Shown piece after piece: positions 46,540 through 55,046 of a DNA stretch of 64,000 bases; the stretch's first letter is position 1, and each line of letters starts with the position of its first letter. Origin of the DNA: Citrobacter sp. Marseille-Q6884 (GTDB taxonomy: Bacteria > Pseudomonadota > Gammaproteobacteria > Enterobacterales > Enterobacteriaceae); contig NZ_CAMDRE010000001.1 in NCBI RefSeq assembly GCF_945906775.1, positions 1,240,001-1,304,000 on the forward strand. The letters are read 5' to 3'. The notes beneath the pieces are model-generated. The model was given only the letters and a program-made list of their open reading frames with translations. It searched no databases and was not told where the DNA came from. Made by a program: the position numbers and the translations under genes.

Positions 46540-47388
46540 ATGACCATACTGCATTGCGTGGATTTTTTTCCGACAGGTAAAGCGCCCGTCGCTATTGAGC
46601 CGCGGCTTCCTCAGACAGCATTCCCCGAACATCATCATGATTTCCATGAAATCGTGGTGGTTGAGCATGGCACGGGGATTCATGTGTTCAACGGACAGCC
46701 CTATACCATCAGTGGCGGTACGGTGTGTTTTGTCCGCGATCATGACCGGCATTTATATGAACATACTGACAATTTATGCCTGACGAATGTTCTGTATCGT
46801 TCCCCGGATGCGTTTCAGTTTCTCGCCGGATTACACCAGTTGTTACCCCAGGAACAGGATGGGCAGTATCCCTCTCACTGGCGTGTGAACCAGGGGGTGC
46901 TACAGCAGATTCGTCACCTGGTGGGGCAGATGGAAATCCTTGGCGAGGAGATGGACACGCCGACGGCGGCAAATCGCGAAATCTTGTTTATGCAGTTACT
47001 GGTGCTGTTGCGTAAAAGCAGCCTGATGGAAGCGGCAACCGATAACGACGCGCGGCTCAATCGTCTGATGGCGTGGCTGGAGGATAATTTTACCAGCGAA
47101 GTGTGTTGGGAGGCGGTGGCTGAACAATTTTCACTATCTTTGCGCACATTACATCGCCAGCTTAAGCAGCAAACCGGATTAACGCCGCAACGCTACCTTA
47201 ATCGCCTGCGACTGATCAAAGCGCGCCATTTGTTACGCCACAGCGATGACAGTATTACCGACATCGCTTATCTCTGCGGTTTTGGCGACAGTAACCACTT
47301 TTCGACGCTGTTTCGCCGCGAATTTGAGTGGTCGCCACGGGATATTCGTCAGGGACGCGATGTTATTGCTGGAAGCTGCCTCCAGTAA
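46540..47388 (+). CDS. rhaS: rhaBAD activator RhaS
   Basis: AraC-family activator of rhaBAD and rhaT, responding to L-rhamnose. 282 residues from ATG 46540 (GGAGG nearby). N-terminal cupin (PEHHHDFHEIVVVEHGTGIHVFNGQPY), C-terminal double HTH (FSLSLRTLHRQLKQQTGLTPQRYLNRLRL; ITDIAYLCGFGDSNHFSTLFRREF). rhaR follows after a REP pair. Confidence 0.97.
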   Translation: MTILHCVDFFPTGKAPVAIEPRLPQTAFPEHHHDFHEIVVVEHGTGIHVFNGQPYTISGGTVCFVRDHDRHLYEHTDNLCLTNVLYRSPDAFQFLAGLHQLLPQEQDGQYPSHWRVNQGVLQQIRHLVGQMEILGEEMDTPTAANREILFMQLLVLLRKSSLMEAATDNDARLNRLMAWLEDNFTSEVCWEAVAEQFSLSLRTLHRQLKQQTGLTPQRYLNRLRLIKARHLLRHSDDSITDIAYLCGFGDSNHFSTLFRREFEWSPRDIRQGRDVIAGSCLQ

Positions 47389-47443
47389 CGCGAAAGCTAT
47401 CAACGTTTTTTGCCGCCATATTTGTTAGTAATGATTGGCTTAT

Positions 47444-47523
47444 GATGCCGGAAAGCGATGTGTATCCGGCTGGCGTGTCACGTAATCTGTAGACCGGGAA
47501 AGGCGAAGCCGTTGCCCGGCAGG
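47444..47523. repeat. two REP units between rhaS and rhaR
   Basis: ATGCCGGAAAGCG...TGTATCCGGCTGG and ACCGGGAAAGGCG...GTTGCCCGGCAGG, two REP palindromes in tandem. Confidence 0.72.
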
Positions 47524-47530
47524 GAATATT

Positions 47531-48376
47531 GTGGTGACGAATCAGCTAGTCCTTCTAAAATCAGAATTTTTTGCCCATGACCAGCAGGCCGTCGCGGTTG
47601 CTGACCGTTATCCGCAGGATGTTTTTGCTGAACATACTCATGAGTTTTGTGAACTGGTGATGGTGTGGCGTGGCAATGGTCTGCATGTACTTAATGGTCG
47701 CCCGTACCGGATAACCCGTGGCGATCTCTTTTATATTCGCGCCGAAGACAAGCATTCCTACACCTCGGTCAATAACCTCGCGTTGCAAAATATTATCTAC
47801 TGCCCAGAACGGCTGACGCTGAATTTGGGCTGGGAAAGCGCGATCCCCGGGTTTAACGGCACAGAACGGCAACCTCACTGGCGATTGGGCAGTGCGGGCA
47901 TGACTCAGGCCCGGCAGGTGATTAGCCAGCTTGAGCATGAGAGTTATCATCGCGATCCGCAGGCCTGTGACCTGGCAGAACTGTTATTTGGACAACTGGT
48001 GATGATCCTGAAACGGCACCGTTACGCGACGGACACGCTTCCGACGACATCAAGTGAAACCCTGTTGGATAAGCTGATTACCGCGCTGGCCGGGAGCCAT
48101 GAACATGCCTTTGAGCTGGACCAATTTTGTGCCCGTGAGCAGTGCAGCGAACGTGTATTACGTCAGCAGTTTCGCAACCAGACCGGAATGACCATCAATC
48201 AATACCTGCGTCAGGTACGGATTTGTCATGCTCAGTATCTGCTGCAGCATAGTCGATTGATGGTCAGTGAGATTTCTATGCGCTGTGGCTTTGAGGACAG
48301 TAACTACTTTTCGGTGGTGTTCACGCGGGAAACCGGGATGACGCCGAGTCAGTGGCGCCATCGCCGTTATTTATAG
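47531..48376 (+). CDS. rhaR: rhaSR activator RhaR
   Basis: AraC-family activator that turns on rhaSR in rhamnose. 281 residues; two GTG codons (47531, 47534) can start it, with no strong SD. Cupin EHTHEFCELVMVWRGNGLHVLNGRPYRI and a C-terminal double HTH (CSERVLRQQFRNQTGMTINQYLRQVRI; VSEISMRCGFEDSNYFSVVFTRETGMTPSQWRH). In E. coli rhaS and rhaR are nearly adjacent; here a 142-bp gap with REPs intervenes. Confidence 0.96.
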   Translation: MVTNQLVLLKSEFFAHDQQAVAVADRYPQDVFAEHTHEFCELVMVWRGNGLHVLNGRPYRITRGDLFYIRAEDKHSYTSVNNLALQNIIYCPERLTLNLGWESAIPGFNGTERQPHWRLGSAGMTQARQVISQLEHESYHRDPQACDLAELLFGQLVMILKRHRYATDTLPTTSSETLLDKLITALAGSHEHAFELDQFCAREQCSERVLRQQFRNQTGMTINQYLRQVRICHAQYLLQHSRLMVSEISMRCGFEDSNYFSVVFTRETGMTPSQWRHRRYL

Positions 48377-48378
48377 GA

Positions 48379-49413
48379 TTAGCTTGCCATTCCCATCCCG
48401 ACAATGTTGGCGGCGACGATAATCACCACGCAGCCGAGACTCAGCACGCTGACAGGGCGTCGTCCCGCATTGCTCCACTCTTTCATGATCAGACCGACAA
48501 TACCGCCGCACAGGACGTAGAAGCTCATGTGCAGCATCCAGCTCATGTAGTCATACTGCGCCGGAATTTTGGCGTGGCCCCAGGCGTAAAAGAAGAACTG
48601 GAGATACCACATCAGACCCGCGAGCGCCGAGAACAGGATATTGCTGATAATCAGCGGTTTTGCCAGCGAGAAGTCGGCTTTTACCGACAGGTTCTTCATT
48701 TTTGCCAGACGGATGAAGCAGTATCCCAGGTTGATCACCGCACCGCCGCCCATGATGACCACGTAGCTTGGCAGGGCGACATACAGCGGATCAATACCGA
48801 GTGCGGCGGCGGCTTCATGCATCGGCTTCGCCGCATCCATGGCAAAGGACATCCCGGCGGAGAAAAAGCCGCACATCACCGCCAGTATCAGACCTTTTTT
48901 CAGGTTGAACTCTTCGGCTTTGATGCCCATCTTGCGCTCTTTTAGCTGCCCGGCACGGGTGACAATCGCCACGCCGATCAGGGCGACCAGCACGCCGAAC
49001 AGGGTCATACGGCCGCCAGGTGTGCCGATGAGCACATCAAATTTACCGGCAATGATGGGCGTCATTAAAGTACCGACAATCAGCGTGATGCCGATGGCGA
49101 TACCAATCCCCATCGACATACCGAGGTAGCGCATGGTCAGGCCATAGTTGATGTTGCCGATCCCCCACATTGCGCCGAATAAAAATACCGGCAGCAGGGT
49201 AGAGGCGCTGAAAGAACGGTAATAAGCCCAGAAATCCGGCAGCAGGATGGCGCTGACGAGCCAGGGAAGGATCAGCCATGAAACAAAGCCGCCTATAGAC
49301 CACATGGTTTCCCAGGACCAGTGTTGTACCTTTTTAAAAGGGGCGTAGAAACAAGCGGCACTAGCGGCACCGATAAGATGCCAGAATATCCCCATCGTAA
49401 TTGCGTTACCCAT
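48379..49413 (-). CDS. rhaT: L-rhamnose:proton symporter
   Basis: Inner-membrane rhamnose uptake protein, 344 residues with about ten membrane segments (AITMGIFWHLIGAASAACFYAPF at the start; ISNILFSALAGLMWYLQFFFYAWGHAKI; MLHMSFYVLCGGIVGLIM). Convergent with rhaR by two bases. RhaS-dependent in E. coli. Confidence 0.97.
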   Translation of the reverse strand: MGNAITMGIFWHLIGAASAACFYAPFKKVQHWSWETMWSIGGFVSWLILPWLVSAILLPDFWAYYRSFSASTLLPVFLFGAMWGIGNINYGLTMRYLGMSMGIGIAIGITLIVGTLMTPIIAGKFDVLIGTPGGRMTLFGVLVALIGVAIVTRAGQLKERKMGIKAEEFNLKKGLILAVMCGFFSAGMSFAMDAAKPMHEAAAALGIDPLYVALPSYVVIMGGGAVINLGYCFIRLAKMKNLSVKADFSLAKPLIISNILFSALAGLMWYLQFFFYAWGHAKIPAQYDYMSWMLHMSFYVLCGGIVGLIMKEWSNAGRRPVSVLSLGCVVIIVAANIVGMGMAS

Positions 49414-49616
49414 TCTGTTTCCTTTTAAATTATCGATCTGGCTGGATGAAAATCACCCGTTTTGATGATCAAAAGTCTAAAGAGTGAGCAATGAATTAAC
49501 CTTCAGCATGCTGCCGCATGATGGGTAATGCTGGCAAAATTCAGGGGATGAAAGGGATGTTGATCACAAATTGCTGTTCCGCCCCTCTTTTTTGAGAAGG
49601 GCGGAAATACCGTGGG

Positions 49617-51038
49617 TTAGCAGATTTTTACTGCCTGAATGCCCAACAGCCAGGCGAGTTTTTCCAGTACCTCACCATGATGGCCAAGGCCAATACTGCA
49701 ATGGTGGGCTGGACCGCCCATGCACCATTGCGCGGTAAAATCGCGAGCCGATAATGGGAAGCGATAGCGGCTGTTGGTATTGCCGATATCCAGAACTTCA
49801 CCCGCCACCGCTTCACCTTCGGCATACTGTAAACGCACGCCGTTTTCGGCATCTTCAATCACTGAAAGAAAGGTGACTGGGCCAGGTTTTACGGTCATCT
49901 GGATCGATACACCTTTACCCGGTTTACCATGATAAACCGGCAGCGGCACCAGACTCACCGGACCGTCCGCCATCAACGGATGGGCCGGGCCGTCATGCCC
50001 CCACAATACAACATTATCAATAAACTCAATGCCGTATGGCTCTGAGAACGAACCGCCGGCGCCCAGAAGCTGCTGGATCTTCATCGCCAGCACATTTTTG
50101 ATTTCGTATTCTCCGGCTACGGGAATACCACGGTGGGTGAGCAGCGTGTTGCCGAGGATGATTGAGGTGATGATGTTTTCGTAAGCATTGCCGTTTCGGC
50201 CTTCGTAGTAATAGGCCAGCGCACCGAGCGTATTCCGGGCGATCAGCTGATCCATGGCGCAGGCAGTGGTGAGTGCGCGGTCAAGCTCGGCGGGTTCGCA
50301 TGCCGCATCCAGTTGAAGCACACGGTGCATCTCCTGTCGCTTGGCGCTGAGGTCTGTCTCGCTGACCTGCTCGCGGTATTCCGCCAGTTCACACATTTCC
50401 AGCGGTTTAAAGCGTACGCCCAATTTGGCGGACAAATTCGTCATATTGCTGTAAACGTCCACCATGCCGTCATAATAGTGTCCGAGTACGCCGACCTGAC
50501 AGTTTGCCAGCATCTGACGAGCGTTTAGCGCCTGTAACCACTGCGCCGTTTGTTGCCAGACATACTCATCGCCCTGCAACGCGCCAACAATCAGCTGAAA
50601 ACGGATGTTCGCGCGGTTAAACACGTTTGCCAGTTCGGGAGCGCTGCAGGCCTGGCAGTGCGCCAGCCACTCTCCGGTACGCCCGCCCCGATCCGGGATT
50701 TGACGGATAGTCGCATAGGGCAGACCTGGCTCAGGCTGCAGGGCCAGAATAATCACCGGCTTATTGATACTCTGTACCAGCGGCAGCACCGTTGCGCTGA
50801 GGGCGTAGGTGCTGATGTAAAGACAGACGGCATCGACCGGTTGCTGCTGCAACCGCCTGATAAGCGCATCGGCTTTATCGACATTATCAATCAGGCCGCC
50901 GTTAATGACGGTGGCGTGTTGCGCCGTCAGACGTTCATCAATCGTTTGCAGATAGCCCTGAAGACGTGATTCCAGGCCAGTAAACTGGGGCCAGTAGGTG
51001 TCGAGGCCGATACCGAAAAGGGCGATGTTGACAGACAT
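49617..51038 (-). CDS. L-arabinose/L-fucose isomerase-family protein
   Basis: 473 residues resembling AraA and the fucose/arabinose isomerase superfamily. The metal ligands expected of such enzymes seem retained: Glu in YYYEGRNG, Glu in VAGEYEIKNVLAMKI, His in VVLWGHDGPAH, and His in GGPAHHCSIGLGHH. Substrate unknown. It stands alone on the minus strand between rhaT and sodA, where E. coli K-12 has none. Its context suggests a role in deoxyhexose or pentose use, but that is inference. Confidence 0.82.
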   Translation of the reverse strand: MSVNIALFGIGLDTYWPQFTGLESRLQGYLQTIDERLTAQHATVINGGLIDNVDKADALIRRLQQQPVDAVCLYISTYALSATVLPLVQSINKPVIILALQPEPGLPYATIRQIPDRGGRTGEWLAHCQACSAPELANVFNRANIRFQLIVGALQGDEYVWQQTAQWLQALNARQMLANCQVGVLGHYYDGMVDVYSNMTNLSAKLGVRFKPLEMCELAEYREQVSETDLSAKRQEMHRVLQLDAACEPAELDRALTTACAMDQLIARNTLGALAYYYEGRNGNAYENIITSIILGNTLLTHRGIPVAGEYEIKNVLAMKIQQLLGAGGSFSEPYGIEFIDNVVLWGHDGPAHPLMADGPVSLVPLPVYHGKPGKGVSIQMTVKPGPVTFLSVIEDAENGVRLQYAEGEAVAGEVLDIGNTNSRYRFPLSARDFTAQWCMGGPAHHCSIGLGHHGEVLEKLAWLLGIQAVKIC

Positions 51039-51201
51039 AGCAATATTTCCTTGTGAGATAATCGGCAGACTATCTCGTGCTTTGTCTCCCGTGTCCTTTA
51101 TGTCGCTGCCTGTTTTCTACCCAGGCTGGCAAAATTCGCCTGATTTTCCCGGTGACGTTCACACTTTCACCTCAAAATAGCCCTGTAAAAAGTACGGCAT
51201 T

Positions 51202-51220
51202 GATAATCATTTTCAATATC
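51202..51220. promoter_or_regulatory. Fur box at the sodA promoter
   Basis: GATAATCATTTTCAATATC matches the 19-bp Fur consensus (GATAATGATAATCATTATC) at most positions. A TATAAT -10 follows at 51232-51237. Fur represses sodA in E. coli. Confidence 0.8.
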
Positions 51221-51293
51221 ATTTAATTAACTATAATGACTCAACTGCTTACGCGGCATTAACACTGGCCGCCCGACAATACTGGAGATGATT

Positions 51294-51914
51294 ATGAGTT
51301 ATACACTGCCATCCCTGCCGTACGCTTATGATGCCCTTGAACCGCACTTCGATAAGCAGACGATGGAAATTCACCACACCAAACACCACCAGACCTACGT
51401 GAACAATGCGAATGCTGCGCTGGAAAGCCTGCCTGAATTCGCGAACCTGTCTGCTGAAGAGCTGATCACCAAACTGGATCAACTGCCAGCGGACAAGAAA
51501 ACCGTTCTGCGCAACAACGCTGGCGGTCACGCTAACCACAGCCTGTTCTGGAAAGGTCTGAAAAAAGGCACCACGCTGCAGGGTGACCTGAAAGCGGCTA
51601 TCGAACGTGACTTTGGTTCCGTTGACAACTTCAAAGCTGAATTTGAAAAAGCAGCAGCAACCCGTTTTGGTTCCGGTTGGGCATGGCTGGTACTGAAAGG
51701 CGACAAACTGGCTGTTGTTTCCACCGCAAACCAGGATTCCCCGCTGATGGGTGAAGCGATCTCTGGCGCATCCGGCTTCCCGATCGTGGGCCTGGATGTT
51801 TGGGAACATGCTTACTACCTGAAGTTCCAGAACCGCCGCCCGGACTACATCAAAGAGTTCTGGAACGTGGTGAACTGGGATGAAGCAGCAGCGCGTTTTG
51901 CGGCGAAAAAATAA
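51294..51914 (+). CDS. sodA: manganese superoxide dismutase
   Basis: Cytoplasmic Mn-SOD, 206 residues as in E. coli. Metal ligands: His in MEIHHTKHH, His in GGHANHSLFWKGL, Asp and His in LDVWEHAYYLKFQN. ATG 51294 has GGAG seven bases before. The promoter has a Fur box; Sox/Arc control is likely but not identified. Confidence 0.98.
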   Translation: MSYTLPSLPYAYDALEPHFDKQTMEIHHTKHHQTYVNNANAALESLPEFANLSAEELITKLDQLPADKKTVLRNNAGGHANHSLFWKGLKKGTTLQGDLKAAIERDFGSVDNFKAEFEKAAATRFGSGWAWLVLKGDKLAVVSTANQDSPLMGEAISGASGFPIVGLDVWEHAYYLKFQNRRPDYIKEFWNVVNWDEAAARFAAKK

Positions 51915-51988
51915 GTCCGATAGCGCGGTGTTTGCCTGGTCTTAGCGGACTTTTGTAGGCCAACCGACGCCATCTGGATAAGCGATAC

Positions 51989-52022
51989 AGCCCCTGCAAG
52001 CGATGCTTGTGGGGGCTTTTTT
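51989..52022 (+). terminator. sodA terminator
   Basis: AGCCCCTGCAAGCGATGCTTGTGGGGGCTTTTTT, a long hairpin with a T-run about 75 bases after the stop. Confidence 0.9.
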
Positions 52023-52207
52023 GTGATCAAACTCAATATAAAAACAATGATCCACTTAAATTGAAACAAGGTTTTATTATGTGGTTGTGATCACTTTTAT
52101 CGTATCTATGAATGTCTATCTTCTAATCATCAAGACGGGCGCATCTCATAAGTAAGGTGCATTCGCCCATAAAAATTGCCCCATTTTTATGTCTATAGGT
52201 GATGGAA

Positions 52208-53191
52208 ATGCAGATCAAACGTACGATAGAGAAAATCCCCGGCGGTATGATGCTCGTTCCGCTTTTTTTGGGCGCGTTATGTCATACCTTTTCTCCCGGC
52301 GCCGGGAAATACTTCGGTTCATTCACTAACGGGATGATCACTGGCACGGTGCCGATTCTGGCCGTCTGGTTTTTTTGTATGGGGGCGTCGATCAAGCTGA
52401 GCGCCACCGGAACCGTATTGCGTAAATCCGGCACGTTAGTGATCACCAAGATTCTGGTTGCATGGGTGGTTGCGGCGATTGCATCACGCATACTCCCGGA
52501 GCACGGTGTGGAAGTCGGGTTCTTCGCCGGGTTATCCACGCTGGCGCTGGTGGCCGCAATGGATATGACCAACGGTGGGCTGTATGCCTCGATTATGCAG
52601 CAGTACGGCACCAAGGAAGAGGCCGGGGCGTTTGTCCTCATGTCGCTGGAATCGGGCCCTCTGATGACAATGGTGATTCTGGGAACCGCCGGGATTGCTT
52701 CATTTGAACCGCATGTCTTTGTCGGCGCGGTGTTGCCTTTCCTGATAGGTTTTGCGCTGGGTAATCTCGACCCGGAACTGCGCGAGTTTTTCAGTAAAGC
52801 AGTGCAGGCATTGATCCCTTTCTTCGCGTTCGCACTGGGTAACACCATTGATTTGAGCGTGATTGCCCAAACCGGTGTGCTGGGTATTCTGCTGGGCGTG
52901 GCGGTAATTATCATTACCGGTATCCCGTTGATTATTGCAGATAAACTGATTGGCGGTGGGGACGGTACCGCAGGGATTGCGGCGTCCAGTTCGGCAGGTG
53001 CGGCGGTTGCAACGCCGGTTCTGATTGCTGAAATGGTACCGGCATTTAAACCTATGGCACCTGCAGCAACGTCTTTGGTGGCGACGTCAGTGATTGTGAC
53101 ATCGATTCTGGTGCCGATTATCACCTCTGTCTGGTCGAAGAGAGCGAAAGCAAAAGCGGCAGAAATCGATTTGCGTGGGGCGGTGAAGTAA
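52208..53191 (+). CDS. kdgT: 2-keto-3-deoxygluconate permease
   Basis: Inner-membrane H+ symporter for 2-keto-3-deoxygluconate, 327 residues from ATG 52208 (E. coli length). Conserved NGMITGTVPILAVWFFCMGASI, MDMTNGGLYASIM, and AASSSAGAAVATPVLIAEMVP. Two TGTGATCA motifs (52022 and 52086) upstream suggest CRP control, unproven. A REP and a convergent aldolase-like gene follow. Confidence 0.96.
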   Translation: MQIKRTIEKIPGGMMLVPLFLGALCHTFSPGAGKYFGSFTNGMITGTVPILAVWFFCMGASIKLSATGTVLRKSGTLVITKILVAWVVAAIASRILPEHGVEVGFFAGLSTLALVAAMDMTNGGLYASIMQQYGTKEEAGAFVLMSLESGPLMTMVILGTAGIASFEPHVFVGAVLPFLIGFALGNLDPELREFFSKAVQALIPFFAFALGNTIDLSVIAQTGVLGILLGVAVIIITGIPLIIADKLIGGGDGTAGIAASSSAGAAVATPVLIAEMVPAFKPMAPAATSLVATSVIVTSILVPIITSVWSKRAKAKAAEIDLRGAVK

Positions 53192-53232
53192 CTCCCTTTT
53201 GCCGAATGGCGCTGCGCTTATTCAGTCTACGT

Positions 53233-53266
53233 ATGCCCGGTAAGCGTTAGCGCTACCGGGCATTTT
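53233..53266. repeat. REP element between kdgT and the aldolase-like gene
   Basis: ATGCCCGGTAAGCGTTAGCGCTACCGGGCATTTT, a strong palindrome that could also stop transcription from both sides. Confidence 0.75.
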
Positions 53267-53270
53267 GGGG

Positions 53271-54161
53271 TTAACGACCAAATACCCGATCAATCGTGTT
53301 GCACTCGTCCTCGTTCAACTCTCCGCCCGCATTGCGTGATACCCCGGTGCAATAGCCAAACTTCCGCGATACCACCGTTTTAATGGTGGTAACAAAATCC
53401 TCACCTATCGTGTAGATGGACATGTAGGTGCCAATCTTATCCTGAATATCCCGCAGCGCCGCCAAATCGCCCTGCTTAAATGCCTCCCTTGCGCTGACAA
53501 ACAGCTCCGGCATGACGTTATTCAAACCGGAGATAATGCCTGCGCCACCGGCCAGCAGGTTAGGAATATAGTATTCGTCATAACCGGACAGCACGGCAAA
53601 ATCGTCGCGCACGGCGCGGGTTGTCTGAATCATGCTGCGGGTATGGGACTGGCAGTCTACGGTATCTTTGATACCCGCGAAGTTTGGAAACTCTGCGGCG
53701 AGTGTTGCAACCAGCGTGGGCGTTAAATCACAACCGGTGCGCGCCGGAAAGTTATAGGCAAACCATTTGCCAGTGAGCCTCTGACCCAACTGGCGGAAGT
53801 AGCTCAACAGCTGCGTCGACGTTTGTCCGTAGTAGTAGGGGGGCAGGATCATGACGGCATCGTATCCCGCGCGATACGCTTCTTGTGCCATCAACAACAC
53901 ATCATTTTGGCAGGTGGATGAGATATTCGCGACCATCTTCAGTGTGCTCATGGCCCGGGCTTCTCGAATCAGCAGTAGCCTTTCTTCCAGCGTAAAAGAA
54001 GCAAATTCGCCGATGCTGCCCATCAGCAAAATAACGTCGATCTTTGCCTCGGTAAGGCGTTTGAGATGCTGGCTCAGACCGTTGAGATCGATCTTGCCGT
54101 CATTGCCCATTGGCGTAATGGAAGGACACCAGACGCCAGCAAATTGCGATTGACCAGTCAC
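53271..54161 (-). CDS. DapA/NAL-superfamily aldolase, putative 2-keto-3-deoxygluconate aldolase
   Basis: 296-residue TIM-barrel Schiff-base aldolase. Catalytic Lys in FAGIKDTVD (about 167), Tyr in FAYNFPARTG (about 139), and the substrate-loop GSIGEFASFTLEER. It resembles YagE/YjhH-type KDG aldolases more than true DapA, which has GTTGE at that loop. Its neighbour is kdgT, so splitting imported KDG into pyruvate and glyceraldehyde is a reasonable inference. Not in this location in E. coli K-12. Confidence 0.85.
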   Translation of the reverse strand: MTGQSQFAGVWCPSITPMGNDGKIDLNGLSQHLKRLTEAKIDVILLMGSIGEFASFTLEERLLLIREARAMSTLKMVANISSTCQNDVLLMAQEAYRAGYDAVMILPPYYYGQTSTQLLSYFRQLGQRLTGKWFAYNFPARTGCDLTPTLVATLAAEFPNFAGIKDTVDCQSHTRSMIQTTRAVRDDFAVLSGYDEYYIPNLLAGGAGIISGLNNVMPELFVSAREAFKQGDLAALRDIQDKIGTYMSIYTIGEDFVTTIKTVVSRKFGYCTGVSRNAGGELNEDECNTIDRVFGR

Positions 54162-54313
54162 GTTGTTGACTCCTTAATTGAAATGACGTTTCAAAACAAG
54201 ATTACATTGATAGCATGTGTCCCTAAGTTTCATGTGAACCGTGCTCTCATTTTGAGCGACTGGGGTAAAATAAATATGGTGTAATGGGGAAAATTAATCG
54301 GGAGAGGGAACAG

Positions 54314-54988
54314 ATGCGATATCCGGTCGATGTTTTTACGGGCAAGATTCGGGACTACACGGGAAGCCGTCCCAGCGCTATTGCCAAAGTCCAGGTTGAT
54401 GGTGAGTTGATGCTGACCGAACTGGGGCTGTCAGGTGACGAACAGGCAGAAACGAAAATTCACGGCGGGCCGGACCGCGCGCTGTGCCACTATCCACGAG
54501 AACACTATCAGCACTGGGCGCGAGAATTCCCCGAACAGGCAGAGTTATTTGTCGCCCCCGCTTTTGGCGAGAACCTCTCAACGCTTGGCCTGACGGAAGA
54601 GAATGTGTACATCGGCGATATTTTCCAGTGGGGAGAGGCGCTGATTCAGGTTACGCAGCCGCGCTCACCCTGTTTTAAGCTGAATTTTCATTTTGGTATT
54701 CACGATATGGCGAGCCAGATGCAAAATTGCGGCAAGACAGGCTGGTTGTGCAGCGTTATCGCGCCAGGGCTGGTATCCGCGGATGCGCCTTTGGTTCTGG
54801 CCTCACGCGTTAGCGATGTCAGCGTGGAGGAAGCCATTGCTATCGCCTGGCATATGCCGTTTGATGACGAACAGTATCATCGTTTGCTGTCGGCGGCGGG
54901 GTTATCCAAGAGTTGGACCAGAACGATGCAAAAGCGCCGTTTAAGCGGCAAGATCGAGGATAATTCGCGTCGTTTGTGGGGGAAATAG
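54314..54988 (+). CDS. yiiM: MOSC-domain protein YiiM
   Basis: 224 residues from ATG 54314 (GGGA upstream), the E. coli length. MOSC domain (VDGELMLTELGLSGDEQAE...HGGPDRALCHYP, and GENLSTLGLTE) with the conserved Cys in PRSPCFKLN, and a C-terminal 3-alpha segment. In E. coli it takes part in molybdopterin-dependent detoxification of 6-hydroxylaminopurine. Convergent with cpxA. Confidence 0.95.
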   Translation: MRYPVDVFTGKIRDYTGSRPSAIAKVQVDGELMLTELGLSGDEQAETKIHGGPDRALCHYPREHYQHWAREFPEQAELFVAPAFGENLSTLGLTEENVYIGDIFQWGEALIQVTQPRSPCFKLNFHFGIHDMASQMQNCGKTGWLCSVIAPGLVSADAPLVLASRVSDVSVEEAIAIAWHMPFDDEQYHRLLSAAGLSKSWTRTMQKRRLSGKIEDNSRRLWGK

Positions 54989-55004
54989 CTTTTCGCAGTG
55001 AAAT

Positions 55005-55041
55005 GCAGGCCGGGCAAGGCAGCGCCTCCACCCGGCATAAC
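55005..55041. repeat. REP element
   Basis: CAGGCCGGGCAAGGCAGCGCCTCCACCCGGCAT between yiiM and cpxA 3' ends. Confidence 0.72.
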
Positions 55042-55046
55042 AGCGA

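Noticed and set aside
47389..47530. Possible CRISPR-like repeats between rhaS and rhaR
   Set aside because: These are two REP palindromes of different type, not regularly spaced direct repeats.
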